A stretch of 64,000 bases of DNA from Nocardiopsis suaedae (GCF_027706745.1 NZ_JAQFWP010000022.1:24374-88373), one strand, 5' to 3'. Shown: positions 8,284 to 16,740, numbered from the stretch's first letter. The notes: generated by a model from the sequence alone, not told the origin. Program-made: numbers and translations.

Positions 8284-9147
8284 TCAGCCTGAGACGGCGG
8301 CACGCAGCGTCTCAGCGAGCGGCGTGGTCGGACGCCCGATGAGCCGCCGCAGAGTGTCGGTGACCTCCCCCAGCTCGCCGTCGCGCGTGTTCGCGTCCAG
8401 GGCGGCCACGAATCCGGCCGTGTCCGCGTCCAGACCCGCCTGCTGCAGCGCGGCGACGTGCTCCTCCGTGGTCACGTCCTGGTAGACGACCTCCCGCCCC
8501 AGCACCTCGGACAGGGTCCGGGCCAGGTCCGCCCGCGTCCACGCGGTGTCGCCCGAGAGCTCGTACACGGCGCCCGCGTGCGCCTCGGGCTCCAGGAGGA
8601 CCGCGGCGGCGGCCTCCGCGAAGTCCCGCAGGGCGGCGCTCGCCGTGAGCCCCTCCCCCGCGCTGCCGACGATCCGGCCCGTCGCTTGGGCCTCCTCCAG
8701 CTGCGGGAGGAAGTTCTCGTTGTACCAGCCGTTGCGCAGGATCGTGGAGGTCAGACCGGAGGCGGCGATGATCTTCTCGGTGGCCGCGTGCTCGGGAGCC
8801 AGCACCAGCGTCGTGTCGGTCGCCTTGGGCGCACTGGTGTAGACGATGTGCCGGACCCCGGCCCCGGACGCGGCCTCGACGGCGTTGCGGTGCTGGGCCG
8901 CTCTCTGGCCGATCTCGCTGCCGGAGACCAGCAGCAGCAGGTCGGCGCCGGTGAAGGCCGCCTTGAGGGAGGCAGGGTCGCCGTAGTCGGCGCGCGCCGT
9001 GCGGACTCCCCGCTCGGCCAGTCCCGACAGCCGTTCGGGGTCGCGGCCCACGGCGGTGACCGACCCGGCGGGGAGGCCTCGGCCGAGGAGTGTTTCGACG
9101 GCGGCTTGGCCGAGCCGGCCGGTTGCTCCGGTGACGACGACGGACAT
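8284..9147 (-). CDS. NmrA/QOR2-like NAD(P)H-binding quinone oxidoreductase
   Basis: A 287-residue atypical short-chain dehydrogenase. The dinucleotide motif GATGRLG is at residues 7-13; VRHIVYTSAPKATDTTLVLAPEHAATEKII and TILRNGWYNENF are hallmarks of QOR2 (YtfG) and its actinobacterial relatives, which reduce quinones with NADPH. The classical SDR YxxxK dyad is absent, as in that family. The start at 9147 (MSVVVTGATG) follows AGAGAGGA. QOR2 genes are usually divergent from an HxlR-type repressor; here no such gene adjoins, but an inverted-repeat site lies at 9240-9273. Confidence 0.88.
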   Translation of the reverse strand: MSVVVTGATGRLGQAAVETLLGRGLPAGSVTAVGRDPERLSGLAERGVRTARADYGDPASLKAAFTGADLLLLVSGSEIGQRAAQHRNAVEAASGAGVRHIVYTSAPKATDTTLVLAPEHAATEKIIAASGLTSTILRNGWYNENFLPQLEEAQATGRIVGSAGEGLTASAALRDFAEAAAAVLLEPEAHAGAVYELSGDTAWTRADLARTLSEVLGREVVYQDVTTEEHVAALQQAGLDADTAGFVAALDANTRDGELGEVTDTLRRLIGRPTTPLAETLRAAVSG

Positions 9148-9239
9148 GGGCGGTCCTCTCTCGGTCGCGGCCGAGCCTGTCCCGGCCGTCAGCCCCTCCA
9201 ACCACCGCCCATTCCCGCACATTCCGAATCTCTGGTACC

Positions 9240-9273
9240 CACTTATAAGTAAGTGCTGATACCTAGGTAAGTG
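9240..9273. promoter_or_regulatory. Candidate operator: CACTTA/TAAGTG repeats upstream of the QOR-like gene
   Basis: An AT-rich island in GC-rich DNA, about 95 bp ahead of the oxidoreductase start. CACTTA (9240-9245) and TAAGTG (9250-9255) form an inverted repeat with a 4-bp spacer that contains the 10-bp palindrome ACTTATAAGT (9241-9250). A third TAAGTG half-site follows at 9268-9273, 18 bp on. The arrangement resembles HxlR/MarR winged-helix operators. Confidence 0.6.
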
Positions 9274-9460
9274 CCCGTGGCCGCCCGAACCGCCCACGGC
9301 CCTGCTGCATCCCGCGTACGCGGGCTATCTTGGGCGCAACCGCTCCCCGCCGACCGGCCGAACGAGGAGGCGCGTTGCCCCACCCCCCGCACCGCACACC
9401 CCGCCCACGCCCCCGCCCGGGTGCCGGTCCGGCGCCCGGCCGCCCAGCGGCCCACCCCTC

Positions 9461-9946
9461 GTGAACCGGCCCGCCGACGCCGTCCCCGGCGATGTCCCGG
9501 CCGCCGTGCTGCGCCTGCGCGACGAGTACCGGCGCCGCGCCGACCGGGCCCTGCTCCTGTTCCGCCTCTCGGGGACCGCGCTCATCCTGCTCGGCGCGGC
9601 GATGCCGCTGTTCGCCATCGCCGAGTACCCCTACAAGGCCGCGGCGGTCTCGGTGGCCGGTGTGGCGATGTCCCTGTCGGCGAGCCTGCACGCCTTCTTC
9701 CGCTGGGACCGGCAGTGGCAGCTCCTGCGCGGCGCCCAACTGGACCTGGAGGACGCGCACCTGGAGTGGTCGCTGGCGACCGCCGACCCGGGGACGGCCG
9801 GTCCCGGGCGGGACGCCCGCCTCGCCGAGGCCGACCGGTCGCTCTTCGAGCGGTACCGGGCCATCAGGGGCGCCGAGACCGAGAAGTTCTTCACCCTCGT
9901 GGAGTTCCCCGGGCGTCCCGCGGAGAAGGTCGGCCCTCCGGAGTGA
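9461..9946 (+). CDS. SLATT-like two-transmembrane protein (DUF4231 type)
   Basis: A 161-residue membrane protein. A short helical lead (LRLRDEYRRRADRALLLFR) precedes two hydrophobic helices (about residues 34-54 and 60-82) and a long cytosolic helical tail with FFRWDRQWQLLRGAQLDLEDAHLEW. This layout and the FFRW..W...R motif match the DUF4231/SLATT superfamily, proposed by comparative genomics to be pore-forming effectors in nucleotide-second-messenger conflict systems and also found as stand-alone proteins. No cyclase, SMODS or SLOG gene adjoins; the neighbour 75 bp downstream is a Ser/Thr kinase. GTG 9461 is the only plausible start in the frame. A function beyond the domain call is unknown. 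Confidence 0.7.
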   Translation: MNRPADAVPGDVPAAVLRLRDEYRRRADRALLLFRLSGTALILLGAAMPLFAIAEYPYKAAAVSVAGVAMSLSASLHAFFRWDRQWQLLRGAQLDLEDAHLEWSLATADPGTAGPGRDARLAEADRSLFERYRAIRGAETEKFFTLVEFPGRPAEKVGPPE

Positions 9947-10021
9947 CCCGGGGCCCGGATCACGCCGCGCGCGGCGTACCGGCATGATCGGTACACCCGC
10001 CCGCCGCCCGACAGGAGAACC

Positions 10022-12304
10022 GTGAACATCCCCCTTCCCCCCGAACTGGCGGCGCTGGAGCCGGGAGACCCCCGCGCGATCGGACCGTTCCGCCCGGTCG
10101 GCAGGCTCGGCTCCGGCGGCATGGGCGCGGTGTACGGGGCGCTCGACGCTCGGGGCAGGTGCGTGGCGGTGAAGGTGGTCCACCCGCGCCATGCGGCGGC
10201 CCCGGAGTACCGCGCCGCGTTCGCCCGCGAGGCCGACCTGATGCGCTCCCTGGACGCCGAGTGCGCCCCGGCCTTCCTCGGGGCCGCCCCCTCGGCCGAA
10301 CCGCCCTGGCTGGCGATCGAGTTCGTCCCCGGACGCACGCTGCGCGCCCGGGTGCGGGAATCGGGCCCGCTGGAGCCCCCGGCGCTCGCCGCCTTCGCGG
10401 CCGGGACCGCCGAGGCGCTGGAGGCGCTGCACCGGCTGGGCGTCGTCCACTGCGACATCAAGCCGGGCAACGTGGTGCTCTCCCCCACCGGCCCGCGGGT
10501 GCTGGACTTCGGCATCGCCCGCGCAGCGGGACGCCCCGGCCCCGAGAGGATCGAGGGGACCCCCGGGTACCTCGCGCCGGAACGCCTCAGAGGGGCGCCC
10601 CCGTCCCCGGCCGTCGACGTGTTCGCCTGGGGAGCGATGGTCGCCTATGCCGCAACGGGGCGGCCGCCGTTCGGCGGCGGCGAGGTGGACACGGTTCTCG
10701 CCCGCACGCGCGCGGGCGATCGCGACCTGGAAGGGGTGCCGGAGGAACTCCTCGGCATCGTCACGGCCGCCCTTGATCCCGACCCGGGTCTGCGTCCGAG
10801 CGCGCGCGACTGCTTCGCCGCCGCGCTCCACGTGGCCGCGCCCGCAGGGGGCGGTGACGCCGCGCCCGTGGGCGCCGAGCCCTTCCACGAGGAGGCGGAC
10901 GCGTCGCCGCGCTCGCGCCTGCGTTCGGCCCTCGCCTCCGTCTGGCGCGGGTTCGACGCCGCCGGGCACAGCCCCGAGGCTTGGATGGCCGCGGGGACGG
11001 CCCTGGCAGGGACGGCCGCCGCTGCCACCGCGACCTCCGGCATCGGCGCGGGTGCCGGGGCCGCGGGATCGGCAGGCGGCGGAGCCGCCTCCGCCACCGG
11101 GGCGGGAACGGCGGCCGGGAGCGGAGCCGTCTCCGCAGGGGCGGGGAGCGGGGCAGTCGGTGCGGGCGCCGGGGGCGGCCTCGGCGGGGCCGCGGCGACC
11201 GGGGGCGGTTCGGCCCTTCTCGGCGCCAAGGGCATCGCGATCGCCTCCGCCGCCGTCGTTGCGGCGGGTGCCGCCGGGATCGGCGGCTACTTCGGGTACG
11301 AGTCCTATGCCGCCGCCCAGCGCGCGGAGCTGGCCGGGCAGGCGGCCGCGGTGGTGGAGAACGGCGCCGGGTTCACCGCGAGCCTGGTGCGCGAACCGGC
11401 GGACGGAGGCTCCGGAGGCGGCGAGCCCTTCACCGCCGAACTGCTCTATGCCCCCGACCGGCAGGACACGCTGGTCTACCGTCTCCCGCCCGAGCAGGGC
11501 GGCGAGACCGTCGCCAATGTCGGGGGCCGCGTCCTCGCCTACGCTCCGCGCGCGGCCGTCGTGGACGACCCGGTGGGGTGGTACGCCGAAGCGGACCGGT
11601 TCACGGCCGACGCCTACAGCCGGGACGCGGTGCTCGGCGCCGTGGCGGCGCTGGCGGGGGCCGCGGACCTGGACAGCGGCGAGACCGAGGCGGAGGGCGC
11701 CCAGGCGACCCGCCTGACCGGGACCTTCACGGTCGACGGCCCCGACGGCGAGGAGATGGAAGCGCGCGGGGAGATGGATCTGGACGACGACGGGCTGCCG
11801 CTGCGGCTGGCCTACTCCTCGGCCGACTGGACGACGACCGTGGACTTCGCTTCCGTCGACGAGGCGCCTTCGGTCGAGGAGCCGGAGGGCGCCATGTTCG
11901 CACCGGAGACGCAGGTCTTCGAGGTGCCCTACGACACGCTCATGTACACGCCCCCGTGCGGCCGGGTGTCCGTGGGCGGGAGGGACTGGAACGTACACGC
12001 CGTGTCGTGGGGGACGGGCTGCAGGGACGCGATGGACCTCGTCGAGAGGTACGCATCGGGTGAGGGAGAGGTCATGACCGGGTGGGCCGGGACCGGGGTG
12101 CAGCGCCTGTACTTGGGCGGCGTTTCGTGCCAACAATTGGCAGCGCACGACCCCGAGGGCGGACCGGGCGACGGGCGGCTTCCGATGTCGTGCGAGGAGA
12201 CCCGGCAGAACCCCGATGCCACCTCGCCCTTGGACGAGTACGAGGTCGGAGGGACGGTCGTCAGGTTCACCGAGGCCGAAGAGGGTCGGCGCCCCGGCCG
12301 GTGA
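10022..12304 (+). CDS. Membrane-anchored Ser/Thr protein kinase (PknB-type) with extracytoplasmic domain
   Basis: A 760-residue Hanks-type kinase. The cytosolic kinase domain (about 20-275) has P-loop GSGGMGAVY, catalytic K51, HCDIKPGN (143-150), DFG (162-164) and APE (185-187). The usual HRD arginine is Cys144, making it a non-RD kinase whose activation-loop control may differ. Residues about 290-400 form a Gly/Ala-rich linker, about 404-425 a transmembrane helix, and about 430-760 an extracellular region without PASTA repeats that looks like the LppX/LolA-type lipoprotein-like beta fold found behind some actinobacterial kinases (weak inference). AGGAGA precedes GTG 10022. It is co-directional with the SLATT-like gene 75 bp upstream. 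Confidence 0.9.
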   Translation: MNIPLPPELAALEPGDPRAIGPFRPVGRLGSGGMGAVYGALDARGRCVAVKVVHPRHAAAPEYRAAFAREADLMRSLDAECAPAFLGAAPSAEPPWLAIEFVPGRTLRARVRESGPLEPPALAAFAAGTAEALEALHRLGVVHCDIKPGNVVLSPTGPRVLDFGIARAAGRPGPERIEGTPGYLAPERLRGAPPSPAVDVFAWGAMVAYAATGRPPFGGGEVDTVLARTRAGDRDLEGVPEELLGIVTAALDPDPGLRPSARDCFAAALHVAAPAGGGDAAPVGAEPFHEEADASPRSRLRSALASVWRGFDAAGHSPEAWMAAGTALAGTAAAATATSGIGAGAGAAGSAGGGAASATGAGTAAGSGAVSAGAGSGAVGAGAGGGLGGAAATGGGSALLGAKGIAIASAAVVAAGAAGIGGYFGYESYAAAQRAELAGQAAAVVENGAGFTASLVREPADGGSGGGEPFTAELLYAPDRQDTLVYRLPPEQGGETVANVGGRVLAYAPRAAVVDDPVGWYAEADRFTADAYSRDAVLGAVAALAGAADLDSGETEAEGAQATRLTGTFTVDGPDGEEMEARGEMDLDDDGLPLRLAYSSADWTTTVDFASVDEAPSVEEPEGAMFAPETQVFEVPYDTLMYTPPCGRVSVGGRDWNVHAVSWGTGCRDAMDLVERYASGEGEVMTGWAGTGVQRLYLGGVSCQQLAAHDPEGGPGDGRLPMSCEETRQNPDATSPLDEYEVGGTVVRFTEAEEGRRPGR

Positions 12305-12526
12305 TCGTAGGCGGTCGACCACCACTCGACCGGGGCACCGGTCCGCCGGTCGTTCCTGGTCGCTGCGCCGTACGCCGCGATCCTCCGGCGCGCCCGACCA
12401 CCGGCCTCCGGTGCGCGCGGCGTGGCCGTCGCGGAACGCGCCTGGACCGACGGACCACCGGCGGGCCTGGCGGGTTCCGCCCGCCCTGAGTCCCTGCCCG
12501 GCCCCGCGCCCCGGATCAGCGCCGGT

Positions 12527-13573
12527 TCAGCGCCGGTTGACCGCCGTCGAGCCGCGCACCACCAGTTCCGGGGTATAGCGCACCCGCTCGTGTGTGTGGT
12601 CGGGGTCGTGCAGCTCCCCGAGGAGCAGGCGCATCGCCGCGCAGCCCAGCTCGTACTTGGGCTGGGCCACCGTGGTCAGCCCCGGATGCACCAGGGAGGC
12701 GGGCGCCACATCGTCGTACCCGACCACCGACAGGTCGCTCGGCGCGCTCAGGCCGCGCTCCCCCAGCCCCTTCAGGACGCCGAGCGCGAGCTGGTCGTTG
12801 GCGCAGAACACGGCGGTCGGGCGCCGCCCCGGCCCTCCGGCCAGGACCTCCTCCACCGCCTTCTCCCCGGACTCGGCGTTGAGCTGGGCCGTGTGCACCA
12901 CGCGCACGGCCGCCTCCGGGTCGATGCCCACCTCGGCCAGGCCCTCGCGCAGGCCCTGGAGCCGGGTGCGGCACTGCTCCAGCCCCTCGGGCCCGCTCAG
13001 GAAGGTGATGCGCTCGTGCCCCAGACCGATCAGGTGGCGCGCCGCGGCCGCCCCGCCGGCGAGGTTGTCGACCGAGACGCTGCACGCCACTTCGGGGCCG
13101 ACGTCGCCGCGGTCCAGAAGGACCCCGCTCACCCCCTGCTTGCGCAGCCACAACAGGTCGGCGGTGTCACCGTCGACGGGCATGACCACCGCTCCGGCGG
13201 CCCGCTGCTCGGCAAGCAGGCGGGCCGAGCGCCGCTGCCGGTCGCTGCGCTCGGCCGAATTCAGCAGCACGACCGCCAGGCCGTCCTCGGCGGCGACGTC
13301 CTCGACCCCTTGGGCGACCTCGGTGAAGAACGGGTTGGTGACGTCGAGGACGACGAGGCCGATGGAGTCGCTGCGCCCCGAGCGCAGGTTGCGCCCGGAG
13401 GAGTTGCGCACGTAGTCGAGCTCCTCGATGGCGCGCTCGACCCGGCGGCGGGTCGCCTCGGAGACGCGCTCGGGGCGGTTGAGCACGTTGGAGACGGTCC
13501 CGGCGGACACGCCCGCGCGGGCCGCGACGTCGTTGATGCCGACGGGCCGGTCGGCGCGTTCGCTCGGTTCCAC
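12527..13573 (-). CDS. LacI-family transcriptional regulator
   Basis: A 348-residue LacI repressor. The helix-turn-helix and hinge are at residues 13-68 (INDVAARAGVSAGTVSNVLN, then VRNSSGRNLRSGRSD). A periplasmic-binding-like sugar-sensing core ends in VVGYDDVAPASLVHPGLTTVAQP. The start is GTG at 13573 with GGGAAGGGC upstream. No sugar-uptake or glycosidase operon adjoins, so the effector is unknown. Two LacI-type operator-like sites (13639 and 13769) lie upstream, consistent with autoregulation. Confidence 0.93.
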   Translation of the reverse strand: MEPSERADRPVGINDVAARAGVSAGTVSNVLNRPERVSEATRRRVERAIEELDYVRNSSGRNLRSGRSDSIGLVVLDVTNPFFTEVAQGVEDVAAEDGLAVVLLNSAERSDRQRRSARLLAEQRAAGAVVMPVDGDTADLLWLRKQGVSGVLLDRGDVGPEVACSVSVDNLAGGAAAARHLIGLGHERITFLSGPEGLEQCRTRLQGLREGLAEVGIDPEAAVRVVHTAQLNAESGEKAVEEVLAGGPGRRPTAVFCANDQLALGVLKGLGERGLSAPSDLSVVGYDDVAPASLVHPGLTTVAQPKYELGCAAMRLLLGELHDPDHTHERVRYTPELVVRGSTAVNRR

Positions 13574-13638
13574 CGCTGCCCTTCCCAGGAGTCACGGCCA
13601 GAGGTCACGAGTGTGCCCGTTCATCCTTTCAGGCGGTA

Positions 13639-13652
13639 TTGAAACGTGTCAA
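13639..13652. promoter_or_regulatory. LacI-type operator, near-perfect palindrome
   Basis: TTGAAACGTGTCAA is a 14-bp palindrome with central CG and one mismatched pair, typical of LacI-family operators (ideal TTGAAACGTTTCAA). It lies 66 bp upstream of the LacI start at 13573. Confidence 0.75.
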
Positions 13653-13768
13653 TGGCGGTGCGGCAACGGGGCTTGCGAGGGGAGTGGTGTGTGTGCGACG
13701 CCGGTCCACCGAGCCGCATTCCCCAGGCGGTGGCCGCAGGGACACTTCATCGTTCGACGAGACGGGAA

Positions 13769-13782
13769 TTGAAACGTTTTTC
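13769..13782. promoter_or_regulatory. Second LacI-type operator (one half well conserved)
   Basis: TTGAAACGTTTTTC keeps the whole left half TTGAAACG of the 13639 site but diverges on the right. It lies 130 bp further out, a spacing that would permit looping between two repressor dimers. Confidence 0.55.
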
Positions 13783-14374
13783 CCCACGCCGCACCCGCTC
13801 CGCCCCCCGTCCCCGCCGCGCGTGAGCCACCCAACATACAGAGGCGGCCCACCGGCGGCGCGCGGCCGCACCGGCGTCCGGTTCGGGACGGGTGCTCCGG
13901 CGGGCCGGGACCTCCGGCCCGCCTTGCGATCAATTCACGGAAACCGCTGCGTGGGCCCCCGGCGCGTGACAGCATGCATCTGTGCCTCCCACCGGGACCT
14001 CTCGGTGGCCGAGCCGACGACGGCCGACTCCCCCCTGCAGGCCTGGCGGCACGGTCCCCCGACCCCCCGGGGACTCCCACGGGAGCGTGCGCACGGTCGT
14101 CGCCGCGGCCGCGCCACCCGGCGCGGTGTCCGCCGTCGGTTTCGCCCTATGGAACGGGCGGCGCGGCATGGCCACGGGCCCTCTTGGCCGACGCCGCCGC
14201 GGTGCGGGTCCTCCGCTTCCGCCGCGGACGCCGACCTTGCGGGGTGTTCCCAGGGCGGGGGCGCCGTTCCCCAGGGCGTCCCCGCCCGCCCCGCTCCGGC
14301 CGTGCACTGGCCCTCCCTCGCCTGCCGCTTCCTGGCCCCCGGCGGGCCGCGTCACCCCCACGGCGCCGCCGCGC
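13783..14374. other. Gene-less stretch between LacI operators and cas6e
   Basis: About 590 bp. Open frames cross it on both strands, but their translations are low-complexity Arg/Pro/Gly-rich and match nothing I recognise. No CRISPR-like repeat, tRNA or terminator was seen by eye. Confidence 0.4.
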
Positions 14375-15121
14375 TCACGAGGCGCGCCGGACCGCGGAGA
14401 GATCCGGCTCCAGGCCCATCAGGCCGCACCCGTACGCCTTGGCCCTGCCGATGCCCTCCTTGACCGCCTCGGAGAAGGCCCCGGGGTCGGTGACGATCAG
14501 CCGACCGGCGAAGGCCGCGGGAAGGATCGAGATCTTCAGGCGGGAGTCTCCGCGCGCCTTGGAGCGCTGGTCCACCTTCCTGCCGACGAGCGCGGGACGC
14601 GGCTCGGCGGCCGCGTCCGGGGCGCCGTCGGAGGCCGTGGGGATGACGAAGCCGTGCCGTTCGCCCTGGCGGATCAGCCAGGCCACCTGCTCCTCGGGAT
14701 CGTGGATCGGCCGCCGCTTCCCGCGCGCCCGGCCGCCCGGCGCTCCGCCGACCGGCGGGGTGCTGCGGGTCGGATTGGCGACCAGGCGGAAGGCGAACCG
14801 CCCGCCCGGGACGGCCGCCGCCAGGACCGGTTGCAGGCACGTCACCTTGATCCGCCCGGAGGCGTAGCCGTGGGGCAGGCGGGTCCAGTCGGGCCGCACC
14901 CGGCTCTGCACGAGCAGAGAGCGGGCGGCGGTGCCCTCTCCCACGCGGGCGACGCCGACCTCGTCCATGCGCCAGAGCAGGCCGTGGTGGCGGCGCGCGG
15001 CCGCGTCCACGCCGGCCTCGCCGAAGACGCTCATCAGTGTGCGGTGCATGTCGTGGACATCGGCGTAGTCGCGCCGGAAGGCGCGCGACATCTCGTTGAC
15101 GGGGACCCGGCTCAGGAACAA
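14375..15121 (-). CDS. cas6e: Solitary type I-E CRISPR RNA endonuclease Cas6e (Cse3/CasE)
   Basis: A 248-residue protein with both RAMP/ferredoxin-like halves of Cas6e. It starts MFLSRVPVN, as the family does. H26 in DVHDMHRTLMSVF aligns with the catalytic His of CasE/Cse3. LLVQSRVRPDW, FAFRLVANPTR, GKRRPIHDPEEQVAWLIRQ and the C-terminal Gly-rich loop GIGRAKAYGCGLM are all family hallmarks. It appears full length and unbroken. Cas6e normally cuts pre-crRNA repeats inside Cascade, but no cas1, cas2, cas3, cas5, cas7, cas8e or cas11 gene and no repeat array is visible in the 64 kb. The TTG start has GGAG 7 nt upstream. It is flanked by gene-poor DNA and two LacI genes. Confidence 0.93.
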   Translation of the reverse strand: MFLSRVPVNEMSRAFRRDYADVHDMHRTLMSVFGEAGVDAAARRHHGLLWRMDEVGVARVGEGTAARSLLVQSRVRPDWTRLPHGYASGRIKVTCLQPVLAAAVPGGRFAFRLVANPTRSTPPVGGAPGGRARGKRRPIHDPEEQVAWLIRQGERHGFVIPTASDGAPDAAAEPRPALVGRKVDQRSKARGDSRLKISILPAAFAGRLIVTDPGAFSEAVKEGIGRAKAYGCGLMGLEPDLSAVRRAS

Positions 15122-15744
15122 CGATCCGCTCCAGTCATCTCACCGACGGCGGCCGACGGGCGCGCGGCCGGTCACGCTTCGCGCGGCGTCGTCGGCCGTC
15201 GGGCACACGGCGGAGAAGCCGCGCCGTCGCATGGACGGATCGTCGCCGACCGCTCGGCGGAACCGCCGTTCGAGCGCCCGAGCCCCGGCCGTCGTCGGAC
15301 GGCACGGAGAGCGATACTAACGCCCGCCGACGGCGATCCGCGGCGGAGCACCAGGGCTGGCCGATTGAGGACACGACCCACCGGAGATCGCCGCAAGGAC
15401 GAGTCCGCCCATGCTCCCGTCACACCCCGGACGGCGGCCATGACCACCGCAAGTCCCACCGCTCGGGCGGACACGACCAGTGTCCGCCGGGGTGGCGTGG
15501 TCCGCGTTCGGGTAGGTCGGCGGTTTCGTTACGCCCCCGGACCAGACCGCCGCCGGGGAGCTGACCGGCGAGCCGCTTTCGGGCGGCGGCCGGCCGCCTC
15601 CACCGGAAGGGCGGGGCACCGACCAGGAGACCCGAGTGCGGCACCGGGCGGTCCCAGCGCCGTAACGGTCGGGCCGACCTCGCCGAACGGGGCATCCACC
15701 GCTCACCGCTCCAAGGCGCGCACCACGGCCGAAGTGAGCGCCCT
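15122..15744. other. Gene-less stretch upstream of cas6e
   Basis: About 620 bp with no credible gene. It must hold the cas6e promoter near 15.13-15.3 kb. It contains one strong palindrome (15466-15488). No 28-29-bp direct repeats resembling a CRISPR array were found by eye. Confidence 0.45.
15466..15488. promoter_or_regulatory. Perfect 9-bp inverted repeat, operator-like
   Basis: GGCGGACAC and GTGTCCGCC are separated by 5 bp. There is no U/A tract, so it is more likely a dimeric regulator site than a terminator. It lies 345 bp upstream of cas6e and 257 bp past the stop of the LacI gene. Confidence 0.45.
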
Positions 15745-16740
15745 TCACCCCTCCAGCACATCGGCGAAGCCCGGCTCGGGGCATCCGCAGCTCCGGCGGG
15801 GGATCAGGCGGCCGCACGGCCGCTCCCTCGGCTCCTCGCCGCCGAGGAGGACCGCGACCGCCCTTTCGGCGACCTCCTCGAAAGGCTGCTCCACCGCGGT
15901 CAGGGACGGCACGGTGAACGCCGCGTCCGGTGTCCCGTCGCAGGCCGCCACCGCCAGCCGCTCCGGCACCGCCACACCGGCGGCGGCCGCCGCGGCGAGC
16001 ACGCCCACCGCCTGCTCGTCGGTGGCGGCGAGCAGCGCGCGCGGCAGCTCCCCCCGCGCCGCCAGACCGGCGGTCAGGCGCGCCGCCGACCCGCGCGCAT
16101 ACCCGCAGCGCAGGAGCTCCCCCGCGGCGGGCGACTCGCGCCAGGCGCGCATCCGCTCGGCCACCGGCCCATCGTCGGCCGGCCCCGCCAGGAACGCGAT
16201 GCGCTCGTGGCCGTGCCCGCGCAGGTGCTCCAGGGCCGCGTGTACCCCCGCACGGTCGTCCGCGGCGACCAGCACCGCCCGCGCCCCCTCGGGGCGGTGG
16301 TGGACCGCGACCACCGGCACGCCGGCGTCAGCGGCCGCCGGCGCCGGGTCGTCGGCCCCGTCCGCGGAGGCGACGACGAGCCCGTCGGGCTGGGCGGCGA
16401 GGATGCGCTCGACGGCCTCCGCCTGCCGCTCGGCGTCGTAGCCGGTGGTGGCGACGACCGTGAGCCGCCCCGACCGGGAGAGCGCCGCCTCCAGCGCCCG
16501 GCCGAGCGCGGCGAAGTACGGGTTGGCGGCGTCCGGCAGCACGACCCCGACCAGCCCCGACGACCCCGAGCGCAGCGCCGCCGCCACCCGGTTGCGGCGA
16601 TAGCCCAGTTCGGCGGCGGCGGCGAGCACCCGCTCCCGGGTGCGCGCCGCGACCGGCCGGGGACCGCCGTTCACCACGTAGCTGACCACCGCGACCGAGG
16701 TCCCGGCCCTGCGGGCCACGTCGGCCATGGTCACCGCCAT
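15745..16740 (-). CDS. LacI-family regulator, probable repressor of nucleoside salvage
   Basis: A 331-residue LacI repressor. The helix-turn-helix TMADVARRAGTSVAVVSYVVNGG starts at residue 4, the hinge LRSGSSGLVGVVLPDAANPYF follows, and the effector core ends in AVEQPFEEVAERAVAVLLGG plus a short Cys-containing tail. It is divergent from the nucleoside hydrolase/adenosine deaminase unit, with a palindromic site in the 140-bp spacer. Control by a nucleoside, purine or ribose is inferred from that arrangement. Confidence 0.92.
   Translation of the reverse strand: MAVTMADVARRAGTSVAVVSYVVNGGPRPVAARTRERVLAAAAELGYRRNRVAAALRSGSSGLVGVVLPDAANPYFAALGRALEAALSRSGRLTVVATTGYDAERQAEAVERILAAQPDGLVVASADGADDPAPAAADAGVPVVAVHHRPEGARAVLVAADDRAGVHAALEHLRGHGHERIAFLAGPADDGPVAERMRAWRESPAAGELLRCGYARGSAARLTAGLAARGELPRALLAATDEQAVGVLAAAAAAGVAVPERLAVAACDGTPDAAFTVPSLTAVEQPFEEVAERAVAVLLGGEEPRERPCGRLIPRRSCGCPEPGFADVLEG

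Noticed and set aside
13639..14463. Possible plus-strand gene between LacI and cas6e
   Set aside because: Its start overlaps the LacI operator, its end is antisense to cas6e, and the translation is Arg/Pro-rich without any recognisable family.
13783..15744. CRISPR array near cas6e
   Set aside because: I looked for 28-29-bp direct repeats with about 32-bp spacing on both sides of cas6e and found none, not even degenerate ones.
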